From assembly GCA_031316315.1 (NCBI GenBank), contig JADBEO010000011.1, positions 43,565 through 107,564 on the forward strand: a DNA stretch of 64,000 nucleotides. Direction: 5' to 3'. The DNA is from Chelatococcus sambhunathii (GTDB taxonomy: Bacteria > Pseudomonadota > Alphaproteobacteria > Rhizobiales > Methylopilaceae). Position numbers and translations under genes: made by a program. Numbering within the stretch: the first letter of the stretch is position 1; every line of letters starts with the position of its first letter. Shown one piece after another: positions 20,924 to 28,576 of this stretch. The notes beneath the pieces are model-generated. The model ran no database searches and was not told the DNA's origin. It was given only the letters and a program-made list of their open reading frames with translations.

Positions 20924-21406
20924 ATGCCCGCAGTGACGATGCCCTTCCACAAGAAAGGCGACTTCCTCGTCGACTACGAGGACAAGAAGTTCGAGGACGT
21001 GAAGGCCGAACCGGGCGAAAAGGCGCTCGTCACCTTCCACACCGTCGCCTTTGAGGGCTCGATCGGCCTGGTCAACCTGCTCCAGGCCACCCGCCTCCTG
21101 CGCAAGGGCTTTGAGACCTCGGTGCTGCTCTACGGCCCGGGCGTGACGCTCGGCGTGCAGCGCGGCTTCCCGACGCTCGGCGACGAGGCCTTTCCGGGCC
21201 ACCTCAACTTCAACAACCAGATCACCAAATTCATGTCCGAGGGCGGCAAGGTCTACGCCTGCCGCTTCGCGCTGCAAGCGCTCTACGGCCATGGCGAGCC
21301 GTCGCTGATCGAAGGCATCACGCCGATCAGCCCGCTCGACGTGCTCGACCTCATCCTGCTCCACCGCAAGGACAACGCCTTCATCCTCGACACCTGGACG
21401 GTGTGA
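20924..21406 (+). CDS. MSMEG_0572/Sll0783 nitrogen-starvation protein (Nit1C)
   Basis: 160 residues from ATG 20924 behind AGGGAG. The sequence [20 protein letters not shown] and the later [20 protein letters not shown] and [20 protein letters not shown] match the MSMEG_0572/Sll0783 family; the central part resembles DsrE-like folds. Sll0783 is a nitrogen-starvation-induced gene in Synechocystis. It is the first gene of the Nit1C operon, 30 bp before the nitrilase. Biochemical role unknown. Confidence 0.9.
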   Translation: MPAVTMPFHKKGDFLVDYEDKKFEDVKAEPGEKALVTFHTVAFEGSIGLVNLLQATRLLRKGFETSVLLYGPGVTLGVQRGFPTLGDEAFPGHLNFNNQITKFMSEGGKVYACRFALQALYGHGEPSLIEGITPISPLDVLDLILLHRKDNAFILDTWTV

Positions 21407-21436
21407 CGAGAGGGAACCCGGCAGGAGGCCTGAGCC

Positions 21437-22495
21437 ATGGCCGAGAAGCGCATCGTCCGGGCCGCCGCCGTCCAGATCGCGCCGGATCTCGACGACGGCG
21501 CGAAGACGCTGGAGCGCGTGCTCAACGCGCTGAACGAGGCGACCGACAAGGGCGCGGAGTTTGTGGTGTTCCCCGAGACCTTCGTGCCCTGGTACCCGTA
21601 CTTCTCCTTCGTCGCGCCGCCCGTGCTGACCGGCGCGGAGCATCTGCGGCTCTACGAGCACGCGGTCGTCGTGCCGGGTCCTGTAACCGAGGCGGTCGCC
21701 TCCGTGGCGCGGCGGCGGGGCGTGGTGGTCGTGCTCGGCGTCAACGAGCGCGATCACGGCTCACTCTACAACGCGCAGCTGATCTTCGACGCCGACGGCT
21801 CGCTGAAGCTCAAGCGCCGCAAGATCACGCCGACCTATCACGAGCGGATGATCTGGGGACAGGGCGACGGCTCGGGCCTGAAAGCCGTCGACACCGCGGT
21901 CGGCCGCGTCGGCGCGCTCGCCTGCTGGGAGCATTACAACCCGCTCGCCCGCTACGCGCTGATGGCCGACCACGAGGAGATCCATGCGGCCCAGTTCCCG
22001 GGCTCGATGGTCGGGCAGATCTTCGCCGACCAGATGGAGGTGACGATCCGCCACCATGCGCTCGAAAGCGGGTGCTTCGTGGTGAACGCCACCGGCTGGC
22101 TGACCGAGGAGCAGATCGCCCGCATCGCCCCGAACGAGGCGATGCAGAAGGCGCTGCGCGGCGGCTGCAACACCGCGATCGTGACGCCCGAGGGCGCCCA
22201 TCTCGTCCCGCCGCTTAAGGAAGGCGAGGGGATTCTGGTCGCCGACATGGACATGGCGCTGGTCCTCAAGCGCAAGCGGATGATGGACTCGGTCGGCCAT
22301 TACGCCCGGCCCGAACTGCTCAGCCTCAAGATCGACGACCGCCCGCAACCGCCTCTTCGGCGGGAGTTTTCGCTCGAACCGCTATCTCACGGGAGCGTGT
22401 CCGATGAAGCCGATGACGAAGCCCGCCTCGACCCTTCCGACGGAGCTGCTCATCAGCGAGTTGCAGTCCTTCGGGGTCAGGCTCGTCGCGCCTAG
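21437..22495 (+). CDS. Nit1 subfamily nitrilase (Nit1C)
   Basis: 352 residues from ATG 21437 (GGAGG upstream). The nitrilase triad is intact: Glu47 in [16 protein letters not shown], Lys129 in [15 protein letters not shown] (with the second Glu136) and Cys163 in [17 protein letters not shown]. Nitrilases hydrolyse nitriles to acids and ammonia; Nit1 members prefer aliphatic substrates. The normal end (SLKIDDRP, near residue 300) is followed by ~50 low-similarity residues because the frame runs 92 bp into the radical-SAM gene, suggesting a lost stop or a small frameshift. It shares the Nit1C context. Confidence 0.93.
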   Translation: MAEKRIVRAAAVQIAPDLDDGAKTLERVLNALNEATDKGAEFVVFPETFVPWYPYFSFVAPPVLTGAEHLRLYEHAVVVPGPVTEAVASVARRRGVVVVLGVNERDHGSLYNAQLIFDADGSLKLKRRKITPTYHERMIWGQGDGSGLKAVDTAVGRVGALACWEHYNPLARYALMADHEEIHAAQFPGSMVGQIFADQMEVTIRHHALESGCFVVNATGWLTEEQIARIAPNEAMQKALRGGCNTAIVTPEGAHLVPPLKEGEGILVADMDMALVLKRKRMMDSVGHYARPELLSLKIDDRPQPPLRREFSLEPLSHGSVSDEADDEARLDPSDGAAHQRVAVLRGQARRA

Positions 22496-23534
22496 GGAGG
22501 GCGCCGACAGCCGCCGCGGCGGCGCCGGACCCTCCGACCATAAGGCGGTGACGATCGACGGCGTGACCGTGATGGCGCCGGTGCACACCGCGCCGGCCTT
22601 CGAGAGCCCGTATCTGGTCGAAAAGCCCGACGCGTTCGGCCGCTCGCGGCTGACGCGCGACGGCGCGACGATCGCCGAAGTCTCCTTTCCGCTTCGGCCG
22701 AAGTTCTATGAGCTGAAAACCGCCGACGGCGTGCCCTACAGCCACATCGCGACGCTGCACGGCCGCGACGTGCTGGCGACCACCGTCCTGCAGACCTGCA
22801 TCCGCTATCAGAGCCGCACGAAGACCTGCCAGTTCTGCGCGATCGGCCAGTCGCTCGCCGCCGGCCGCACCATCGCCCACAAGACGCCCGCTCAGCTCGC
22901 CGAGGTGGCGGAGGCGGCGGTCCGGCTCGACGGCGTGAAGCACATGGTCATGACGACCGGCACGCCGCGCGGCGAGGATCGCGGCGCCGCGGTGCTGGCG
23001 GAGAGCGCCGCCGGAGTGAGGGCGCGCGTGGACCTGCCGATCCAGGTCCAGTGCGAGCCTCCGGAGGACGACGCCTGGTACGGGCGGATGCGGGACGCGG
23101 GCGCCGACGCGCTTGGCATGCATCTCGAGGCCGTCACCGACGAGGTCCGCCATCGCATCATGCCGGGCAAGGCGAGCGTCTCCGTCGAGCGGTACATGCA
23201 GGCTTTCGCGACGGCCGTGCCGGTGTTCGGGCGCGGGCAGGTCTCGACCTACATCCTCGCTGGCCTTGGCGATACGCGCGAGGCGATCCTTGGCGTCTCG
23301 GAGCGCCTGATCGCGCTTGGCGTCTACCCCTTCGTGGTCCCGTTCACGCCGATCTCCGGCACGCCGCTCGAGAGCCATCCGACGCCCTCGCCGGACTTCA
23401 TGGCGTCGATCCTCGGGCCGCTCGCCGGGATGCTGAAGGCCGGCGGGCTGGCCGCGGAGGAGGTCAAGGCCGGCTGCGCGAAATGCGGCGCCTGCTCGGC
23501 GCTCTCCACCTTCGAGAAGCGGCTGAGGGCGTGA
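22404..23534 (+). CDS. MSMEG_0568 family radical SAM protein (Nit1C)
   Basis: 376 residues from ATG 22404 (GGGAG upstream; ATG 22413 also possible). The iron-sulfur site is unusual: [18 protein letters not shown] gives Cys132, Cys142 and Cys145, a CX9CX2C spacing rather than CX3CX2C, as in this family. The barrel continues with [15 protein letters not shown] and [11 protein letters not shown], and the C-terminus has a Cys cluster ([12 protein letters not shown]). Related to biotin-synthase-like/lipoate-type proteins. Its chemistry in the Nit1C pathway is unknown. Confidence 0.9.
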   Translation: MKPMTKPASTLPTELLISELQSFGVRLVAPREGADSRRGGAGPSDHKAVTIDGVTVMAPVHTAPAFESPYLVEKPDAFGRSRLTRDGATIAEVSFPLRPKFYELKTADGVPYSHIATLHGRDVLATTVLQTCIRYQSRTKTCQFCAIGQSLAAGRTIAHKTPAQLAEVAEAAVRLDGVKHMVMTTGTPRGEDRGAAVLAESAAGVRARVDLPIQVQCEPPEDDAWYGRMRDAGADALGMHLEAVTDEVRHRIMPGKASVSVERYMQAFATAVPVFGRGQVSTYILAGLGDTREAILGVSERLIALGVYPFVVPFTPISGTPLESHPTPSPDFMASILGPLAGMLKAGGLAAEEVKAGCAKCGACSALSTFEKRLRA

Positions 23535-23561
23535 CGATGAGGGTTCGATGGGATCAGCCGA

Positions 23562-23678
23562 CTGCGTGCTTCGAGACGCCCGCTGCGCGGGCTCCTCGAC
23601 ATGAGGGAGGCTTGCGAACTCCACCGGTCCTCATGCTGAGGAGCCTTGGCGCAAGCCAAGGCGTCTCGAAGCACGCAG
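23562..23678. repeat. Palindromic repeat (CTGCGTGCTTCGAGACGCC type)
   Basis: Ends CTGCGTGCTTCGAGACGCC (23562) and GGCGTCTCGAAGCACGCAG (to 23678) are exact inverted copies; inner parts include GGTCCTCATGCTGAGGAGCC. Related copies are at 28521 and 38911-39061. It lies within the Nit1C operon between the radical SAM and GNAT genes. Confidence 0.85.
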
Positions 23679-23690
23679 GCCGTTTCCGCC

Positions 23691-23785
23691 GTCATTCCGG
23701 GCTTGTCCCGGAACCCATTTCCGCCGTGGGCGCCAGGCTCGCTGAGCGGTCGAGGAAATGGGTCCCGGGACAAGCCCGGGACGAC
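23691..23785. repeat. Palindromic repeat (CGGGCTTGTCCCGG type)
   Basis: GTCATTCCGGGCTTGTCCCG at the left mirrors the right end (CGGGACAAGCCCGGGACGAC), with CATTTCC/GGAAATG inner arms. Same family as the copy inside uvrB. Together with the neighbouring repeat it fills the 289-bp gap in the Nit1C operon. Confidence 0.85.
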
Positions 23786-23823
23786 GGGCGCGTGTCTCGC
23801 TCATTCATCTGCGGAGGGCTGTG

Positions 23824-24363
23824 ATGTTCGACCCCTTTCCGCCCTTCGTGTCCTCCGAGTTCCAGGTGAAATACGCCACCGAACCTTGGGAGCGGCGCGG
23901 CGCTGCGGCGCTCAGGCGCGCGGTGTTCTGCGAAGAGCAGGGCGTCTTCGCGGGGGACGACCGCGACGCGATCGACGATATCGCGACGCCGATCGTCGCC
24001 CTGTCGTCGCTCACCGTCGCGCCCGACGAAGTGGTCGGCACCGTCCGCATCCACGAAGAGGCGCCAGGCCTTTGGTGGGGTTCGCGGCTCGCGGTCGCGA
24101 AGCGCTACCGGCGCGTCGGCACGCTCGGCACGGCGCTGATCCGGCTCGCCGTCCGCTCGGCGAACGCGCGCGGCTGCACGCTTTTCCTGGCCCATGTGCA
24201 GGCCGGCAACGCGCTGCTGTTCCAGCGGCTCTCATGGGACGTCATCGAGCCGGTGGAGCTCCATGGCCGGCCGCACTTCCTGATGCAGGCGCGGCTCGAG
24301 GCCTATCCGCCCTTCGCGACGCCCGAGACCGGCTTCCGCGCGCATCGCAAGGCCGCCGCGTGA
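23824..24363 (+). CDS. MSMEG_0567/Sll0786 family GNAT acetyltransferase (Nit1C)
   Basis: 179 residues from ATG 23824 (GGAGGG upstream). The GNAT fold is clear: RRAVFCEEQGVFAGDDRD, VVGTVRIHEEAPGLWWGSRLAV and the acetyl-CoA turn RYRRVGTLGTALIRLAV, with LFQRLSWDVIEPVELHGRPH at the end. In many Nit1C clusters this domain is fused to the AIR-synthase-like domain that here is the next gene, overlapping by one base (TGATG). The acyl acceptor is unknown. Confidence 0.9.
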   Translation: MFDPFPPFVSSEFQVKYATEPWERRGAAALRRAVFCEEQGVFAGDDRDAIDDIATPIVALSSLTVAPDEVVGTVRIHEEAPGLWWGSRLAVAKRYRRVGTLGTALIRLAVRSANARGCTLFLAHVQAGNALLFQRLSWDVIEPVELHGRPHFLMQARLEAYPPFATPETGFRAHRKAAA

Positions 24364-25340
24364 TGCTGGGCGCGGCCGCCTTCGACGAGATTGCGCGGGG
24401 CCTTCGGGCAAGCGCGAGCCTGAAGGCCAAGGCTGACATCGGCCTCGCCGCGCGCCGGCTCGGCCTGTCGACAGCCGACGCCGTGCCCGTCGGCGACGAC
24501 TGCGCGGCGATCCCGAGCGGCGACGGCTGGCTGCTGCTCGCGCTCGAAGGCTTCATGAACGGCTTCGTCGCGGGCGATCCGTGGTTCGCGGGCTGGTGCG
24601 GGGTGATGGTCAACGTCTCCGACGTCGCGGCCATGGGCGGGCGGCCTATCGCGGTCGTCGACGCGGTCTGGGCGGACGGGGAGGAGGGCGCGGCGCCGGT
24701 GCTCGAAGGCCTGCGCGCGGCGTCCGAGCGCTTCGGCGTGCCGGTGGTCGGCGGCCACACCAACCTTGGCTGCGACCGCGGCCAGCTTTCCGTCGCGATC
24801 CTCGGCCGCGCCAATGCGCTGCTCACGAGCTTCGACGCGAGGCCCGGCGACCGCCTCGTGGCGGCGATCGACCTTCGCGGCCGCTATCGCGAGCCGTTCT
24901 CGAACTGGGAGGCCGCGACGGACGCGCCGGCCGCTCGGCTGCGCGGCGACCTCGAACTGCTGCCGCGCATCGCCGAGGCGGGTCTCTCCGCCGCCGCGAA
25001 GGACGTCAGCCAGGGCGGCGTGGTCGGCACGGCGGCGATGCTGGCGGAGTGCTCCGGCGTCGCCATGGAGATCGATCTCGACGCCGTGCCGAGGCCCGCG
25101 GACGTCGATCTCGACCGCTGGCTCGCAAGCTTTCCGAGCTACGGCTATCTGCTCGCCGTCGCGCCCAAGGACGTCGCGGCGGTGAAGGCCCTGTTCGCGG
25201 CGCGCGACATCGCCGCCGCTGAGATCGGCGAGGTAACGGCCGGGACGCGCGTCTCCGTTCGGTCCGGCGAACGGTCCGAAACCATCTGGGATTTTGCGCA
25301 GGCCTCGCTGATCACCACCCGCGAGAGGGCGGGCGCATGA
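24363..25340 (+). CDS. Sll0787 family AIR-synthase-like protein (Nit1C)
   Basis: 325 residues starting at the ATG that overlaps the upstream stop. The PurM/SelD-like N-terminal domain shows VPVGDDCAAIPSGDGWLLLA, the metal/ATP region MVNVSDVAAMGGRPIAVVDA and GGHTNLGCDRGQLSVAILGR; the C-terminal domain has KDVSQGGVVGTAAMLAECSG. Family relatives (AIR synthase, selenophosphate synthase, ThiL) form acyl- or aminyl-phosphates using ATP. The substrate in Nit1C is unknown. Confidence 0.9.
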   Translation: MLGAAAFDEIARGLRASASLKAKADIGLAARRLGLSTADAVPVGDDCAAIPSGDGWLLLALEGFMNGFVAGDPWFAGWCGVMVNVSDVAAMGGRPIAVVDAVWADGEEGAAPVLEGLRAASERFGVPVVGGHTNLGCDRGQLSVAILGRANALLTSFDARPGDRLVAAIDLRGRYREPFSNWEAATDAPAARLRGDLELLPRIAEAGLSAAAKDVSQGGVVGTAAMLAECSGVAMEIDLDAVPRPADVDLDRWLASFPSYGYLLAVAPKDVAAVKALFAARDIAAAEIGEVTAGTRVSVRSGERSETIWDFAQASLITTRERAGA

Positions 25341-25369
25341 CCGCCGGTCACGCTCGCCCTCGCCGGATC

Positions 25370-25488
25370 CCTCCCCTGGGACAGGGGAGGGTGCGGGTGG
25401 GGTGCGCCTCCGAACTGAGCTCTATGTTCCAAGTCCCCTCGCGACCTTCGCTTCGCTCAGGCCACCCTCCCCGCTGCCGCGGGGCAGG
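25370..25488. repeat. Two CTCCCC-type palindromic repeats
   Basis: 25370-25406 (CCTCCCCTGGGACAGGGGAG followed by GGTGCGGGTGGGG) and 25429-25488 (CCACCCTCCCCGCTGCCGCG then GGGCAGGG) face each other as inverted elements. They fill the gap between the AIR-synthase-like and glycosyltransferase genes of the Nit1C operon and overlap neither coding region. Confidence 0.75.
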
Positions 25489-25506
25489 GATCAAGAGGAC
25501 GCCGGC

Positions 25507-26670
25507 ATGACCCGGCCGATGCGGATCGCGATCTGCTGCCATTCGGTGAATCCGCGCGGCGGCGTGGCGCACGGCCTCGCGCTTGGCGAGGCGCTGGCGG
25601 CGCTCGGCCATGACCCTTGCGTCTTCGCGCCGGACCCGGAGGGGCGCGGCTTTTTCCGCACCGCGCGGTGCGAGACGTTCGCGTTCCCCGCGCGGCCGGT
25701 CCCGCGCGGCGATGTCGCGGCGCTGGTGGCGGCTCGCGTCGGCGACTATGTCGCCGCGCTCGATGAGAAGACGCTCGCGCGCTTCGATCTCTTCCATGCG
25801 CAGGACGGGATTTCCGGCAACGCGCTCGCGACCCTGAAGGACCGCGGCGCGCTGCCGAAGTTCGCGCGCACGGTTCATCACGTCGACGATTTCCGGGATC
25901 CGCGCGTCTCGGCGCTCCAGCATCGCGCCATCGTGGCGGCGGACGCGCATTTCGTCGTCAGCCGCCTCTGGCGCGACCAGTTCCGGCTGCGCGACGGGCT
26001 GGAAGCGGCGATCGTCGGCAACGGCGTCGATCGCGCGCGCTTCTCGCCGGCGCCCGACGGCCGCGAAGCGGCCTTGCGCGTCCGGCTTGGGCTGACCGGG
26101 ACGCCGGTCGTGCTCTCGGTCGGAGGGGTCGAGCCGCGCAAGAATACGGTCCGGCTGCTCGGCGCCTTTGCGCAACTGCGCAAGCTCCTCCCCGGCGCGC
26201 AGCTGGTCGTCGCGGGCGGCGCGACCCTGCTCGACCATGGCGCGACGGCGCGCGAGTTCGAGGCCGCGCTCGCGTCGACCGGCCTGCCGCCGGACGCCGT
26301 ACGCGCGGTCGGCGCGCTCCCCGACGCCGACATGCCGGCGCTCTATCGGATCGCCGACGTGCTCGCCTTTCCCTCGGTCACCGAAGGGTTCGGCCTCGCG
26401 GCGCTGGAGGCGCTCGCCTCGGGCCTGCCGGCGGTCGTCTCGTCGATCGCGCCCTTCACCGACTATCTCGCGCCGGATGACGCGGCCTTCTGCGACCCAT
26501 TGAGCGAAGCTTCGATCGCGAACGCGCTGGTCGCCGCCCTGTCCGAGCCGCTGCGCTCGCGCCTCGCCGAGCGCGGGCCGCAGGTCGCCGAGCGGTTCGA
26601 CTGGCGGCGCGTCGCGGAGGCCCATCTGCCGACCTATCGGCGCCTTTCAGCGGAGCCGGCCTATGCCTGA
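25507..26670 (+). CDS. MSMEG_0565 family glycosyltransferase (Nit1C)
   Basis: 387 residues from ATG 25507 with AGAGGA upstream; an in-frame extension to 25402 runs through the repeat and is rejected. GT4/GT-B pattern: RIAICCHSVNPRGGVAHGLA at the N-terminus, DLFHAQDGISG, NGVDRARFSP, and the nucleotide-sugar site PSVTEGFGLAALEALASGLP with the E-x7-E Glu pair. It overlaps the next gene by 8 bp. It indicates the pathway product or an intermediate is glycosylated. Confidence 0.92.
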   Translation: MTRPMRIAICCHSVNPRGGVAHGLALGEALAALGHDPCVFAPDPEGRGFFRTARCETFAFPARPVPRGDVAALVAARVGDYVAALDEKTLARFDLFHAQDGISGNALATLKDRGALPKFARTVHHVDDFRDPRVSALQHRAIVAADAHFVVSRLWRDQFRLRDGLEAAIVGNGVDRARFSPAPDGREAALRVRLGLTGTPVVLSVGGVEPRKNTVRLLGAFAQLRKLLPGAQLVVAGGATLLDHGATAREFEAALASTGLPPDAVRAVGALPDADMPALYRIADVLAFPSVTEGFGLAALEALASGLPAVVSSIAPFTDYLAPDDAAFCDPLSEASIANALVAALSEPLRSRLAERGPQVAERFDWRRVAEAHLPTYRRLSAEPAYA

Positions 26671-26947
26671 GATGACCTTTCTCATCCGATGGCCCGATGG
26701 CGCCGTCGAACGCTGCTATTCGCCCTCGCTGGTCGTGAAGGAGCATTTTTCGCCCGGTGAGAACTATCCGGTCGGCGACTTCCTCGACCGCGCCCGGACC
26801 GCCCTCACCATCGCGAGCGCGCGCGTCGAGGCGATCTACGGCCGGCCATGCTCGCTCGCGCTGGCGCAACTCGCGCGCATCGAGCAGGGCGCGCGCCGCT
26901 TTCCCGACCCGGCCGCGCGCGTCGCGGTCGAGGCGTTCGAAGACTGA
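26663..26947 (+). CDS. MSMEG_0570 family nitrogen-starvation protein (Nit1C)
   Basis: 94 residues, beginning inside the glycosyltransferase stop. The sequence [20 protein letters not shown] with [20 protein letters not shown] and a C-terminal [19 protein letters not shown] matches the MSMEG_0570 family found only in Nit1C clusters. No catalytic motif is evident; a role as accessory subunit is inferred from the overlap and constant linkage. Confidence 0.9.
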   Translation: MPEMTFLIRWPDGAVERCYSPSLVVKEHFSPGENYPVGDFLDRARTALTIASARVEAIYGRPCSLALAQLARIEQGARRFPDPAARVAVEAFED

Positions 26948-26967
26948 GACCCTCGGAGGAGGCCCCC

Positions 26968-28239
26968 ATGACGCAGGCAGAGGCGACGCATGTACCCGTC
27001 ATCGTCGTGGGCGGCGGGCAGGCCGGCCTGTCGACCAGCTACTGGCTGAAGCAGCGCGGGATCGAGCATCTCGTCTTCGAGAAGAGCTACGCCTGCCACG
27101 TCTGGGAGACGGCGCGGTGGGACACGTTCTGCCTCGTCACGCCCAACTGGCAGTGCGACCTCCCCGGACACCCCTATGACGGGCCGGACCCGGACGGCTT
27201 CATGAAGAAGGACGAGATCGTCGCCTATGTCCGGGAATTCGCCCGCAAGGTCGCCCCGCCGATCCGCGAAGGCGTGACGGTGACGCGCGCCGCGCGGCGG
27301 CCGGAGGGCGGCTTCGCGGTGACGACGACGGATGGTCTCTACTCTTGCGACGAGATCGTCGTCGCCTCAGGCGGTTATGTCGATCCGGTGATTCCGCGCA
27401 TGGCGGAGAAACTGCCTTCGGCCGTCATGCAGATCCAGTCGGAGGCCTATCGCAACCCGGCGCAGCTGCCGGAGGGCGCCGTGCTGGTGGTCGGCTCGGG
27501 CCAGTCGGGCGCGCAGATCGCGGAGGACCTGCATCTCGCCGGGCGCAAGGTGCACCTCGCGGTCGGCCCCGCGCCGCGCTGCGCCCGCTTCTACCGCGGA
27601 CGCGACGTCGTCGCCTGGCTGGCCGACATGGACTACTACAAGATCACCGTCGAGACCCATCCGCTGCTGGAAGGGGTCCGCGACAACACCAACCACTACG
27701 TCACGGGCCGCGACGGCGGCCGCGACATCGACCTCCGGCGCTTCGCGAATGACGGCATGGAGCTCTACGGGGCGCTTGACGACTTCGTCGGCGGCGCGCT
27801 GACCTTCCGCCCGGGCCTGAAGGCGAGCCTCGACGCCGCCGACCGCACCTACAACTCGATCAACGCCGCGATCGACAAATACATCGCGGAGAACGGCGTC
27901 GACGCCCCGCCGCCGTCCATCTACGAGCCGGTCTGGGAGCCGGCGCAGGAGCGTCTGTCGCTCGACCTCGCGGGGTCGGGGATCACGAGCGTCGTCTGGT
28001 GCATCGGCTTCACGCCGAACTTCCGCTGGCTCGACGCGCCCGTCTTCAACGGCGCGGGCCGCCCCGTGCACAAGCGCGGGCTGACCGGCGTTCCCGGCGT
28101 GTCCTTCATCGGCCTGCCCTGGCTCAACACCTGGGGCTCCGGCCGCTTCGGCGCGGTCGGGGCGGATGCGGCCCACATCGTCGAGGCGATCGCGGCGCGG
28201 TTAGCGGGCGCGGACGAGGGGCTGCTGGCGGCGGAGTGA
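26968..28239 (+). CDS. MSMEG_0569 family flavin-dependent oxidoreductase (Nit1C)
   Basis: 423 residues from ATG 26968 (GGAGGAGG upstream). Two Rossmann motifs are present: FAD binding [16 protein letters not shown] (14-29) and NAD(P)H binding [16 protein letters not shown], with the ATG-like [14 protein letters not shown] between. The layout matches the flavin monooxygenase/TrkA group. It is the last gene of the cluster, 20 bp after the MSMEG_0570 gene. In Nit1C it probably oxidises a nitrogenous intermediate; the exact reaction is not established. Confidence 0.92.
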   Translation: MTQAEATHVPVIVVGGGQAGLSTSYWLKQRGIEHLVFEKSYACHVWETARWDTFCLVTPNWQCDLPGHPYDGPDPDGFMKKDEIVAYVREFARKVAPPIREGVTVTRAARRPEGGFAVTTTDGLYSCDEIVVASGGYVDPVIPRMAEKLPSAVMQIQSEAYRNPAQLPEGAVLVVGSGQSGAQIAEDLHLAGRKVHLAVGPAPRCARFYRGRDVVAWLADMDYYKITVETHPLLEGVRDNTNHYVTGRDGGRDIDLRRFANDGMELYGALDDFVGGALTFRPGLKASLDAADRTYNSINAAIDKYIAENGVDAPPPSIYEPVWEPAQERLSLDLAGSGITSVVWCIGFTPNFRWLDAPVFNGAGRPVHKRGLTGVPGVSFIGLPWLNTWGSGRFGAVGADAAHIVEAIAARLAGADEGLLAAE

Positions 28240-28576
28240 GGCTCACGGGGATGCGGCCGTCGCCGTCCGTTTGAATCCGCCACGGTGGCCGTCCCCTCTC
28301 CCGTTCACGGGAGAAGGTAAGGATGAGGGCGAGTGGCGACGCGGCTTCAGAAGTAAGTTCGTCCGCTCGGGAAGCACGCCTTTCTGAATCCCCGGCGCTG
28401 AAGCCCCTCACCCTTACCCTCTCCCGCGAACGGGAGAGGGGGCGGAGACGTCGCTGCCTTTCTTTTCTTTATTGGCGACGACCGACGCCGCGCCGGCATC
28501 AGGGAGGTTTCGGCTGAGACGGTCCTCATGCCGAGGAGCCGTCCGAAAGGACGGCGTCTCGAAGCACGCAGATCGC
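28240..28576. repeat. Repeat-only gap: CTCTCCCG pair and CTCATGCCGAGGAG element
   Basis: This 337-bp gap between convergent genes has no gene. 28293-28331 (CCCCTCTCCCGTTCACGGGA plus GAAGGTAAGGATGAGGGCG) and 28403-28442 (CCCCTCACCCTTACCCTCTC plus CCGCGAACGGGAGAGGG) are inverted copies of one another, able to form a large hairpin or two small ones. 28521-28571 is a copy of the TCTCGAAGCACGCAG family. Confidence 0.8.

Noticed and set aside
25402..25506. Longer N-terminus for the MSMEG_0565 glycosyltransferase
   Set aside because: The extension is translation of a CTCCCC repeat; ATG 25507 has AGAGGA upstream and begins just before the first strand.
23562..28571. CRISPR array suspicion from recurring repeats
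   Set aside because: The repeats are palindromic, of several families, irregularly spaced and scattered over the whole window, with no cas genes.
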